Shown here one piece after another: positions 1 to 5,410 of a stretch of 6,486 nucleotides of DNA. Source of the stretch: CAXYVX01 sp964292495 (GTDB lineage: Bacteria; Patescibacteriota; Saccharimonadia; Saccharimonadales; Saccharimonadaceae); contig CAXYVX010000030.1 in NCBI GenBank assembly GCA_964292495.1, positions 1 through 6,486 on the forward strand. Direction: 5' to 3'. The stretch's first letter is position 1, and the number at the start of each line of letters is the position of its first letter. Below the pieces are notes generated by a model. It was not told where the DNA came from, did not search any database, and saw only the letters and a program-made list of their open reading frames with translations. Made by a program: the position numbers and the translations under genes.

Positions 1-9
1 AATATTTTC

Positions 10-1230
10 ATGAATGAGTTGGGGCAAACTCGCGTTTTTAGCAAAAAGAAACCGAGCAAAAACGATTCGCGAAAAGTTCGCGCTGTCTCAATTATGACTA
101 TTTTTGTCCTGTTGACGATTTATCTGATGTTTTTTGGCGGGAGAAAATCAAGCGTGAAAATTTCTGCTTCTGCGCCGTTTCAGCCAACATTCGCGAATAA
201 TTTTGGCTGGCCTAAAAAATCTTCTGCCGCCGTTGGTTTGATTGACGGAAATTCGGTTTCTTGCCGAACCAACGGCTCAGCAGATCCGCATCCAACTGCG
301 AGCGTTGCGAAAATCATCACCGCGCTGGTTCTGTCGGAAAACGTTTCCAACCCAGATCATAAATTTGAATTCAGTGAAAAAGACGTTCAGATTTATCACC
401 AAATTTTGGCTTTGAATGGTTCAAATTTGCCGGTCATGAACGGGGAAAAACTGGCTTTTCGCGAAGTTATTGAAGGGATTTTGATCGTTGGTGCTGACAA
501 TTTGGCTGACAGCGCCGTGAATGACATTTTTGGAGATTTTGAAAATTATAGAAAAGCGGCCGAGAATTGGTTGCGAAAACATGGTTTGAATTCAACAAAA
601 ATCGGCGACGACGCCTCGGGTTTGGACGCTGGATCTGTTTCAACTCCAGCTGATTTGTGCAAATTGGTCAGCATTGCTCTGAAAAATCCGTTAATTTCCG
701 AAATTATGGGTGAAAAAACCGCCATTTTATCCACCGGACAGCGTCTTTTCAACACGAACGAAACTCTGGGCGAACAGGGAATTTTCGCCGGGAAAACCGG
801 CCACACCGATGAAGCTGGATACAATCTTGTCGTCTCCGCGAAAGTCGGCGGGCAAACCGTGATTTCAGTTTTGCTCGGACAAGACAGCTACGAATCGGTT
901 TTTGAAGGGACAAAAAATTTGGTTTCTTCCGCTGAAAAAAATCTCATTTCGCGAAAAATCTCGGCTGGGCAAGTGATTGGCTCTGCAAAAAATTTGGAAG
1001 GGAAGACGGTGGATTTAGTCGCGAAAGATGATCTGGCCATCACGACATTTTCAGATGAAAAAATTGATTTTAAGACGAAAATATCGGGCGAAAAAGACAA
1101 TTTGAAACGCGGAGAAAATGTCGGAAAAATTGAAGATATTCAAGGCGGACGAGCGGTTGAAATTATCGCGAAAGAAGATTTGTCAGAGCCAAGCTTTTTC
1201 TGGAAAATTTCGCATCCGTTTGCGAGATAA
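10..1230 (+). CDS. Membrane-anchored D-alanyl-D-alanine carboxypeptidase-like protein (peptidase S11, PBP5-like)
   Basis: The 406-residue product matches the low-molecular-weight penicillin-binding protein family, which removes the terminal D-Ala from peptidoglycan stem peptides outside the membrane. A basic N-terminus (residues 1-24) is followed by one hydrophobic helix (about 25-42), read as an uncleaved signal anchor. The catalytic domain spans about 65-300. It has SVAK (S98 nucleophile, K101 base) and KTGHTDEAGYNL (K262-T263-G264), both typical of S11. The middle SxN motif reads A162-D163-N164, so its serine is replaced. Residues about 315-406 form a beta-rich tail resembling the S11 C-terminal domain. 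Only nine bases precede the ATG. They contain no SD sequence, and the reading frame is open to the window edge, so an earlier start cannot be excluded. The bases AAT, then six nt, then ATG would fit the end of a -10 box of a leaderless message. The family is secure; activity is less so because of the altered motif. Confidence 0.9.
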   Translation: MNELGQTRVFSKKKPSKNDSRKVRAVSIMTIFVLLTIYLMFFGGRKSSVKISASAPFQPTFANNFGWPKKSSAAVGLIDGNSVSCRTNGSADPHPTASVAKIITALVLSENVSNPDHKFEFSEKDVQIYHQILALNGSNLPVMNGEKLAFREVIEGILIVGADNLADSAVNDIFGDFENYRKAAENWLRKHGLNSTKIGDDASGLDAGSVSTPADLCKLVSIALKNPLISEIMGEKTAILSTGQRLFNTNETLGEQGIFAGKTGHTDEAGYNLVVSAKVGGQTVISVLLGQDSYESVFEGTKNLVSSAEKNLISRKISAGQVIGSAKNLEGKTVDLVAKDDLAITTFSDEKIDFKTKISGEKDNLKRGENVGKIEDIQGGRAVEIIAKEDLSEPSFFWKISHPFAR

Positions 1231-1234
1231 AGTG

Positions 1235-1243
1235 TGATAAAAT
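1235..1243 (+). promoter_or_regulatory. Extended -10 box of tRNA-Ser(UGA)
   Basis: TGaTAAAAT lies just after the S11 gene stop and six bases before the first base of the tRNA. It is the extended -10 form (TG, one base, then a TATAAT-like hexamer with 5 of 6 matches). No convincing -35 box is visible at the right distance. Normal spacing would put transcription start at about 1250, which is G1 of the mature tRNA. Confidence 0.5.
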
Positions 1244-1249
1244 ATATGC

Positions 1250-1339
1250 GGAAGGTTGACCGAGTGGTTTAAGGTAACGGTCTTGAAAACCGTCGTGGCG
1301 GAAACGTCACCGCGAGTTCGAATCTCGCACCTTCCGCCA
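1250..1339 (+). tRNA. tRNA-Ser (anticodon UGA)
   Basis: This is a class II tRNA with a long variable arm. The acceptor stem GGAAGGT pairs with ACCTTCC, followed by discriminator G and an encoded CCA. The anticodon stem ACGGT/ACCGT (1277-1281 with 1289-1293) encloses the loop CTTGAAA, with TGA at 1284-1286. The T arm has GCGAG-TTCGAAT-CTCGC. The anticodon reads UCA and, by wobble, other UCN serine codons. The two bases upstream (GC, 1248-1249) could extend the acceptor helix against G73 and the first C of CCA. No terminator hairpin is seen before the next tRNA. Confidence 0.97.
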
Positions 1340-1353
1340 GATTTTTGAAAGTC

Positions 1354-1362
1354 TGATATAAT
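1354..1362 (+). promoter_or_regulatory. Extended -10 box of tRNA-Ser(GCU)
   Basis: TGaTATAAT is a perfect extended -10 sequence between the first two tRNA genes. The bases before it (TGAAA, three bases, then TGATATAAT) closely match those before the third tRNA at 2953-2961. Predicted start is about 1369, giving a 5' leader of roughly 39 nt before the tRNA. No consensus -35 box is visible. Confidence 0.6.
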
Positions 1363-1407
1363 AATGCTTGAAACGGATTGCTCTTAAATGCGCCGCGTTA
1401 AAAATTT

Positions 1408-1500
1408 GGAGGATTACCCAAGTGGCTGAAGGGGACGGTTTGCTAAATCGTTAGGTCGGGGAAACCTGGCGCCGGAGTTCGAATCTCCGATCCTCCGCCA
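1408..1500 (+). tRNA. tRNA-Ser (anticodon GCU)
   Basis: Class II tRNA with acceptor stem GGAGGAT/ATCCTCC, discriminator G and encoded CCA. The anticodon stem ACGGT/ATCGT (one G-T pair) surrounds the loop TTGCTAA with GCT at 1442-1444. There is a long variable arm and the T arm GGAG-TTCGAAT-CTCC. It decodes AGC and AGU, the serine box the other two tRNAs here do not read. It is followed directly by a terminator. Confidence 0.97.
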
Positions 1501-1530
1501 AAATCGCGTGAATTTTCGCGCGATTTTTTG
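1500..1530 (+). terminator. Intrinsic terminator after tRNA-Ser(GCU)
   Basis: AAAATCGCG (1500-1508) can pair with CGCGATTTT (1519-1527) around a 10-nt loop, followed by a T run to 1529. The first A of the stem is also the last base of the tRNA CCA end, so termination would leave almost no 3' trailer. Confidence 0.75.
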
Positions 1531-1540
1531 TTTTGGAAAT

Positions 1541-1567
1541 AAAAATGCGCCCCGTTTGGAGGCGCAT
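1541..1567 (-). terminator. Intrinsic terminator of the 202-residue protein gene
   Basis: Read on the minus strand, ATGCGCC (1567-1561) pairs with GGCGCAT (1551-1545). A possible inner CC/GG pair adds to the stem, and TTTTTATTT follows. It begins five bases past the TAA stop and faces the tRNA terminator a few bases away, so two converging units end back to back. Confidence 0.8.
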
Positions 1568-1571
1568 GAGG

Positions 1572-2180
1572 TTATTTGTAGCCAAGAGCTCTAATAACCT
1601 CAGACATTGCGGTGTAATCAGTGATCATTCCTCCCATGCTCATAATTGTCACATTAGAAGGTGACACGACTTTAACCTTTTCAGGATTCTTAAAATCGCA
1701 CTCTTTTTTAATGGCTCTTCCGTGGCGATATTCAATCGACACCAAGCCGTCAAAACCGAGACTGAAAATAACGTCTGTTCTGTATCGCCCATTCTCAAGA
1801 CCAAGACTTGATTTATGAATCAAAAATCTTGTGAAAAAGATTTTAATGTTAGTTCCACTTTCGCGCTGAATATAGATTTTCGCTTTTTCAGGGCGATCCT
1901 TATCTTCTTTGTCCAGACGATAAATAGCATCGTCAATGATTTGTTTTGGCGTTTTACCAGCTGTGTCAATTTTGACAACATCTTGTTTCCAAAACTCTTT
2001 TGGATATGTCGCATGCCCCGCAGCATTCTGCTTCGCGCTATATCCACTTGCTTTTCCTTCCTCGAACAGCGTTTTTCCAATGATTGGCGACGCATTATTT
2101 TTGCCATTTTTACCAGCATCTTTTCCCTTGAAATAGAGATACAGGCTAAGCCCAATGGCAATAATTACAATCAGTCTCAT
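1572..2180 (-). CDS. Membrane-anchored protein of unknown function (202 aa)
   Basis: I do not recognise this protein. The start chosen is the ATG at 2180, because GAGGTG, a good SD sequence, lies 8 bases upstream. The upstream in-frame ATG at 2228 has no SD and sits in the likely leader RNA. Residues 2-17 form a hydrophobic signal anchor with no lipobox cysteine. A Lys/Gly/Asn-rich linker follows (18-30), then a mixed soluble domain facing outside. This has a helical charged stretch (about 76-100, many Lys, Asp and Arg), beta-rich segments (101-120, 130-155) and a C-terminal part (171-202) rich in Met and Gly. There is one cysteine (C161). No enzyme motif is evident. The gene has its own strong promoter, an inverted repeat at the predicted start and its own terminator, so it is a single-gene unit. 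It carries no TCGCGA and looks more AT-rich than its neighbours, which may mean later acquisition. That it is coding is well supported by promoter, SD and terminator. Confidence 0.8.
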   Translation of the reverse strand: MRLIVIIAIGLSLYLYFKGKDAGKNGKNNASPIIGKTLFEEGKASGYSAKQNAAGHATYPKEFWKQDVVKIDTAGKTPKQIIDDAIYRLDKEDKDRPEKAKIYIQRESGTNIKIFFTRFLIHKSSLGLENGRYRTDVIFSLGFDGLVSIEYRHGRAIKKECDFKNPEKVKVVSPSNVTIMSMGGMITDYTAMSEVIRALGYK

Positions 2181-2232
2181 AGTTTTCACCTCATTATAAA
2201 TTTTCTTGGATTTTGGCAAGATCCACACTTGT

Positions 2233-2250
2233 TAATCTTCTATAAGATTA
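2233..2250. promoter_or_regulatory. Inverted repeat at the predicted transcription start (operator or 5' hairpin)
   Basis: TAATCTT-ctat-AAGATTA is a perfect inverted repeat with 7-bp arms. It begins at the predicted +1 (about 2249-2250) of the minus-strand message for the 202-residue protein. Its position fits either a repressor site blocking promoter clearance or a hairpin at the extreme 5' end of the mRNA. Confidence 0.45.
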
Positions 2251-2255
2251 CTACA

Positions 2256-2283
2256 ATTATACATTATTTCAATTTTTTGTCAA
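2256..2283 (-). promoter_or_regulatory. Consensus sigma70-type promoter of the 202-residue protein gene
   Basis: On the minus strand a perfect TTGACA (2283-2278), a 16-bp spacer and a perfect TATAAT (2261-2256) are present. Predicted start is near 2249, leaving a leader of about 70 nt before the SD and ATG. This is one of the two strongest promoter matches in the window. Confidence 0.8.
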
Positions 2284-2302
2284 TACTTGTTTTAAAAATG
2301 TG

Positions 2303-2311
2303 TGTTATAAT
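2303..2311 (+). promoter_or_regulatory. Extended -10 box giving a leaderless message for the 206-residue membrane protein
   Basis: TGtTATAAT is a perfect extended -10 box. Only six bases (TTTAGT) separate it from the ATG at 2318, so the predicted transcription start coincides with the start codon. It is divergent from the TTGACA/TATAAT promoter at 2256-2283. No -35 box is evident. Confidence 0.65.
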
Positions 2312-2317
2312 TTTAGT

Positions 2318-2938
2318 ATGGATAAGGATGAGCATAATAATCTTTTTCCCGAAGTGAATTCTTCGGAAGAGGCACCGCAGCCGTTTGCCGAGACAACTCA
2401 TTTTCAGACCGAAGAGGAAACTAATTCCCCCGAGGAGGCAAACGAAGTGCCAGAGTTTCCCGAAATACAGTGGTCAGCCAGCGAGGCAATTGACCACAAC
2501 CATAGCGGAAAATGGAATTTGGTTCTTGTTTTGATTACAATTGCAATTCTCGCGATTCTCGCAGTTTTAGTAGTGTTCAACATTTTTCAGATTGTCAGCG
2601 CAATTTCCACCGGTGTTATGGTCATCGCGATGGTTGCAGCAATTTTTGTCGTCAGCAAGCGTCCAGCGCGAGAAATAAATTACATTCTAAATGAAAACGG
2701 AGTCGTCATCGACGGAATTATTCATCCTTTCGCGGAATATCGCGCATTTAGCGTGCGCCAAATCGGCGCGATGTGGGAACTCGTTCTGATCCCCGTAAAA
2801 AGATTTGGCCTCGGAAACACCATGTTCATCCACGAAGATCAGGGCGAAGAAATTGTTGACGTCCTCGGCGAGCGCATGCCAATGGAAGAATCCGCGGAAA
2901 ATTTTGTGGACAAATTGACAAAAATCATCAAACTTTAA
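2318..2938 (+). CDS. Two-helix membrane protein with acidic N-terminus and C-terminal cytoplasmic domain (206 aa)
   Basis: The start is placed at the ATG at 2318, not the in-frame ATG at 2300, because the latter lies upstream of and inside the promoter. Residues 1-57 are rich in Glu, Pro, Asn and Ser and probably disordered. Two transmembrane helices follow (about 65-88 and 92-113) with a very short turn between them. Positive residues after the second helix (K114-R115) suggest that both ends are cytoplasmic. Residues 118-206 form a compact domain of beta strands (INYILNENGVVIDG, then about 139-172) ending in a helix (about 187-206). This resembles the two-helix plus PH-like layout of many small bacterial membrane proteins, but that is a fold guess with no decisive motif. 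The function is unknown. The tRNA promoter starts 15 bases after the stop with no terminator between, so read-through into the tRNA is possible. Confidence 0.85.
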   Translation: MDKDEHNNLFPEVNSSEEAPQPFAETTHFQTEEETNSPEEANEVPEFPEIQWSASEAIDHNHSGKWNLVLVLITIAILAILAVLVVFNIFQIVSAISTGVMVIAMVAAIFVVSKRPAREINYILNENGVVIDGIIHPFAEYRAFSVRQIGAMWELVLIPVKRFGLGNTMFIHEDQGEEIVDVLGERMPMEESAENFVDKLTKIIKL

Positions 2939-2952
2939 TTTCTCTGAAAAAC

Positions 2953-2961
2953 TGATATAAT
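2953..2961 (+). promoter_or_regulatory. Extended -10 box of tRNA-Ser(CGA)
   Basis: TGaTATAAT is identical to the box before tRNA-Ser(GCU), and its upstream bases also match (CTGAAA, three bases, then the box). It ends 7 bases before the first tRNA base, so the predicted start is at or one base before the mature 5' end. Confidence 0.6.
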
Positions 2962-2968
2962 TGACTGC

Positions 2969-3056
2969 GGAAGCGTGGCCGAGTGGTTGAAGGCGCACGA
3001 CTCGAAATCGTGTAAGTGTAAAAGCTTCGGAGGTTCGAATCCTCTCGCTTCCGCCA
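2969..3056 (+). tRNA. tRNA-Ser (anticodon CGA)
   Basis: Class II tRNA with acceptor stem GGAAGCG/CGCTTCC, discriminator G and encoded CCA. The anticodon stem CACGA/TCGTG encloses the loop CTCGAAA with CGA at 3003-3005. There is a long variable arm, and the T arm is GAGG-TTCGAAT-CCTC. It reads UCG only. As in the first tRNA, upstream GC (2967-2968) could lengthen the acceptor helix by two pairs. Confidence 0.97.
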
Positions 3057-3067
3057 TAAAATTATTT

Positions 3068-3095
3068 AGGCTGAACTAAAATCAGTCTTTTTTAT
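3068..3095 (+). terminator. Intrinsic terminator after tRNA-Ser(CGA)
   Basis: AGGCTGA (3068-3074) pairs with TCAGTCT (3082-3088) with one G-T pair and a 7-nt loop, followed by a T run to 3093. The T run overlaps the stop codon of the convergent membrane-protein gene (3092-3094). On the minus strand the hairpin lacks a good T run, so it is mainly a plus-strand signal. Confidence 0.7.
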
Positions 3096-4573
3096 TTCTT
3101 CCTAAAAACAATCATTCCCGGCTCTTCAAAAACCGTTTTCCATTCAAGATTTTCGCGAAGTTTCTCAGCAATTGGCTTGTCTGGACGCGCAAATTTATCA
3201 ATCGCAACACAGGTGATATTATATTTTGCAAACGTTTTTTCGCGAAAAGCATCGTCATTTATGACGCGATTATATTCCTCCATATACGTCGGTCCAAACA
3301 GCGCTCCGTTTGTGGTCCAGCTCGGCATACGGCCATCTATAAAAACTTTTTTCTCCGGCATTTTCCAGATGAAATAACCGCCAAAATTATACGAATTAAA
3401 TATATTGCCCTGACACGGATTTTGCGCAAAATAATCCGTAATTTTTGAAAGCGGAACTTTTTCAGGATTGACCGGTTGTGAAATCATGAACCCCGAGCTA
3501 TAAAAAGAGAAACTCAAAATCATCGCGAAAACAAATAAACATCCAGCAAGAATGCATTTTTTTAAAACACTGATTTTTCGGGGAATTTCTGAAATATTTT
3601 CGCGAAAAATATCGTCTATTGCGCCCAACGAAAACATCGCGAACAGCGGTAAATAACGCGTTGAAAAAAAAGAAGCGATCAAAAACGGCCACAAAGGATC
3701 GCGCAAAACATTGATATTTCTATGGGATTTTTTCACAAAAAACAAAAGCGCCGCCAACAACGCAACAACCATAAACGCGGCGGTTTCTTTCGGAATATTC
3801 ACCCAAAGCGGCATCCATTCAGAAATCGTGCTTTTCAGAGAATGATCAAACGCGGTCTGAATGATAACAAAATATGCGTTCCAACCGTAAGGATTGATCA
3901 AAGTCACTGCAAAACTGAGCGCCGCAATCAAAATCAAAATAAGCTTTTCACGAAGATTTTTTTCGCGAAAAAGCGCCCACCAGCCAATCAAAGCGATCCC
4001 AGCCGGCCAGCTTCCGTGAAGTTGCGCCCAGACAATAAAAAGCGCCGGCAGCGCCCAGCGAAAGATTTTCTTCGGTGAATTCAGAATAAAATATAAAACC
4101 GCCAAATTGAAAACCATCCAAATTTGCGTGCGAGATCCAGCATACGCAGCAAAAAGCACAGCCGCGGCCAACAGCAGCGGAGAAGCAATCAGCCGCGGTT
4201 TTTCAGCATTTTTCGCATTTTTTTTACCGCTAAACGGCGGGTGAATTCTGGAAATAATCGCGATTGAGCTGGTCCAAATTGTCGCGCAAAACACGCCCAA
4301 AAGCGCATATCCGCCCGCGTCGTAAAGTTTCGCGAAAAGCACGTCATTCAGCCATTCAACATTTATCCATTGAAAATCCGGCGCAGTGTACGTAAAAATG
4401 TCATGTTGCGGAATTCCGTGCGCCAAAATATCTCGTCCAGTCATCAAATGCCAGCCAAAATCCGGGTCAACTCGGTGCCAACAAATCATCAAAAAGAGCA
4501 GAAAAATCAGCGGCCAAAGAATCCAGCTCGGCCAATCCAACCAGCTGTATTTTTCGCGAAATTTTGTAAACAT
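3092..4573 (-). CDS. Polytopic GT-C-like membrane protein (putative glycosyltransferase)
   Basis: The start is set at the ATG at 4573. The frame stays open to 4813, but that extension lies inside comF and is unlike a protein N-terminus, while an extended -10 box sits 7 bases before this ATG. The 493-residue product begins with a membrane helix (about 17-33). It is followed by D36-P37-D38 and GWHLMTGRDILAHGIPQHD, then FTYTAP and EWLND. This is the first extracytoplasmic loop typical of GT-C lipid-linked sugar transferases, where the acidic pair is catalytic or metal-binding. About nine more hydrophobic segments run to residue 360 (near 87-108, 131-146, 150-165, 173-187, 190-202, 211-226, 265-281, 296-318, 339-360). 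The tail (366-493) is soluble and contains FNSYNFGGYFIWKMPEKK and FIDGR, seen in related membrane proteins. Sugar and acceptor cannot be read from sequence. It lies 28 bp downstream of comF. Six TTCGCGAA copies lie in or at the start of the gene, several of them encoding FREK/FREN. Confidence 0.85.
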   Translation of the reverse strand: MFTKFREKYSWLDWPSWILWPLIFLLFLMICWHRVDPDFGWHLMTGRDILAHGIPQHDIFTYTAPDFQWINVEWLNDVLFAKLYDAGGYALLGVFCATIWTSSIAIISRIHPPFSGKKNAKNAEKPRLIASPLLLAAAVLFAAYAGSRTQIWMVFNLAVLYFILNSPKKIFRWALPALFIVWAQLHGSWPAGIALIGWWALFREKNLREKLILILIAALSFAVTLINPYGWNAYFVIIQTAFDHSLKSTISEWMPLWVNIPKETAAFMVVALLAALLFFVKKSHRNINVLRDPLWPFLIASFFSTRYLPLFAMFSLGAIDDIFRENISEIPRKISVLKKCILAGCLFVFAMILSFSFYSSGFMISQPVNPEKVPLSKITDYFAQNPCQGNIFNSYNFGGYFIWKMPEKKVFIDGRMPSWTTNGALFGPTYMEEYNRVINDDAFREKTFAKYNITCVAIDKFARPDKPIAEKLRENLEWKTVFEEPGMIVFRKK

Positions 4574-4580
4574 TAACACT

Positions 4581-4589
4581 ATTTTAGCA
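4581..4589 (-). promoter_or_regulatory. Extended -10 box giving a leaderless message for the GT-C-like gene
   Basis: On the minus strand, TGcTAAAAT lies in the 28-bp gap after comF, with seven bases (AGTGTTA) before the ATG. Predicted start is on or next to the ATG. No SD sequence is present. This suggests independent transcription besides any read-through from comF. Confidence 0.55.
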
Positions 4590-4601
4590 GTTTTAATGAA
4601 T

Positions 4602-5309
4602 TTACATATCTTTACGGTGCAAACCGACCTGTTTCGCGACAATTCCAAGACTAACTTCTTCCGCGCCGGCGTCCAGCAAAAGTTTGGTCGCGGCCGACAT
4701 TGTCGCGCCTGTGGTCCAAATGTCATCCAAAAGCAGAATTTTCGCCGGCGGATTCGGGCGGACAGAAAACATTTTATCCGCCAAAAGTTTTCGCTCGCGC
4801 GCATTTTTATCATGCTGACTGTCCGAGCTTTCGCGAAAAAGCAGTTTTTCGCATTTCAAACCACGAATTTTCGCGAATTTCTCAGCAACTATTTTCATGT
4901 GATCAAATCCGCGCTCGCGAATGTGCGGGGAAGAAGTTGTGATGTAGCTGACAGTAGTTTGCGGATCAAATCTTGGCAGCGCGCAATCAAGCATTTTCGC
5001 CAAAATCGCACTAGTGGCGCGTTCTGAATTATATTTATAATCGTCGAGTAGGCGAAGCAAAGCGCCTTTTCGCTCATGAACCAGAAAAATTCGCGAAAAA
5101 TCATTCAGCCGGCAACAATCCGCGCATAAATTGCCGTTTTTGGATATTATATTCGGTGGCTGGGGAATTTCACAAATCACACATTTATCATATATATTTT
5201 CAATGATGTTAAAATAACAACTCTTACAAAGCGAGTTTTCTTGTTTTCCGCAGCCTTTGCATATATGGGGTGCAGCAAAACTCAATATCTGGTCGAAAAA
5301 ATCATTCAT
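4602..5309 (-). CDS. comF: ComF family protein (phosphoribosyltransferase-like, competence)
   Basis: The 235-residue length is normal for ComF. An N-terminal zinc-binding region has the cysteine pairs C17xxC20, C28xxC31, C43xxC46 and C62xxC65 (C66 adjacent). Then come GALLRLLDDYKY (82-93) and RERGFDH (131-137), which match the conserved K-Y and R-RGF blocks of the family. The PRPP-binding loop ILLLDDIWTTGATM (191-204) carries the Asp pair D195-D196 and the TTGAT turn. In competent bacteria ComF is a cytosolic protein needed for handling incoming single-stranded DNA; its exact reaction is not settled. No SD sequence precedes the ATG at 5309, and no clear -10 box is seen at the leaderless distance, so its start signal is unclear. 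It is divergent from hsp20 and followed at 28 bp by the GT-C-like gene. Four TTCGCGAA copies fall between 4553 and 5097. Confidence 0.93.
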   Translation of the reverse strand: MNDFFDQILSFAAPHICKGCGKQENSLCKSCYFNIIENIYDKCVICEIPQPPNIISKNGNLCADCCRLNDFSRIFLVHERKGALLRLLDDYKYNSERATSAILAKMLDCALPRFDPQTTVSYITTSSPHIRERGFDHMKIVAEKFAKIRGLKCEKLLFRESSDSQHDKNARERKLLADKMFSVRPNPPAKILLLDDIWTTGATMSAATKLLLDAGAEEVSLGIVAKQVGLHRKDM

Positions 5310-5340
5310 TGTTTTATTTACTACGTAATAGGCGATTTTT

Positions 5341-5369
5341 TTGCGTTTCTCGCGAACTTACGCTATAAT
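5341..5369 (+). promoter_or_regulatory. Promoter of hsp20
   Basis: TTGCGT (5341-5346), a 17-bp spacer and a perfect TATAAT (5364-5369) are present. The -35 keeps only TTG of the consensus. Predicted start is near 5376, about 35 nt before the ATG. No CIRCE-type inverted repeat is seen here, so heat control by HrcA is not supported. Confidence 0.55.
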
Positions 5370-5410
5370 TATCCCATAAAAGCCTAATATAAGCGAGATG
5401 GAGGAATTTT

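Noticed and set aside
2204..2221. Inverted repeat TCTTG...CAAGA in the leader of the 202-residue gene
   Set aside because: Only 5-bp arms with an 8-nt gap; this is expected by chance in AT-rich DNA.
2181..2228. Earlier in-frame ATG for the 202-residue protein
   Set aside because: No SD precedes 2228, the extension would place a basic polar segment before the signal anchor, and the ATG at 2180 has GAGGTG at good spacing.
2300..2317. Start of the 206-residue protein at 2300
   Set aside because: The extended -10 box (2303-2311) lies downstream of that ATG, so it could not be on the transcript.
1815..2357. Long plus-strand open frame opposite the 202-residue gene
   Set aside because: It has no SD, is rich in Phe/Ile with no coherent domain, runs through the divergent promoters and is the antisense of a better-supported gene.
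4574..4813. 80-residue N-terminal extension of the GT-C-like protein frame
   Set aside because: It lies wholly in the comF coding region and the comF-GT gap, is Arg/Cys-rich and unlike a membrane protein start. The ATG at 4573 has a -10 box 7 bases upstream and begins just before the first membrane helix.
4386..5027. Plus-strand open frame of about 213 codons opposite comF and the GT-C-like gene
   Set aside because: Its product is low-complexity Arg/Phe/Gln-rich, it lacks start signals, and comF on the other strand has full family motifs.
5310..5410. CIRCE or other heat-shock operator near hsp20
   Set aside because: No TTAGCACTC/GAGTGCTAA-type repeat is present; only a plain promoter and SD are seen.
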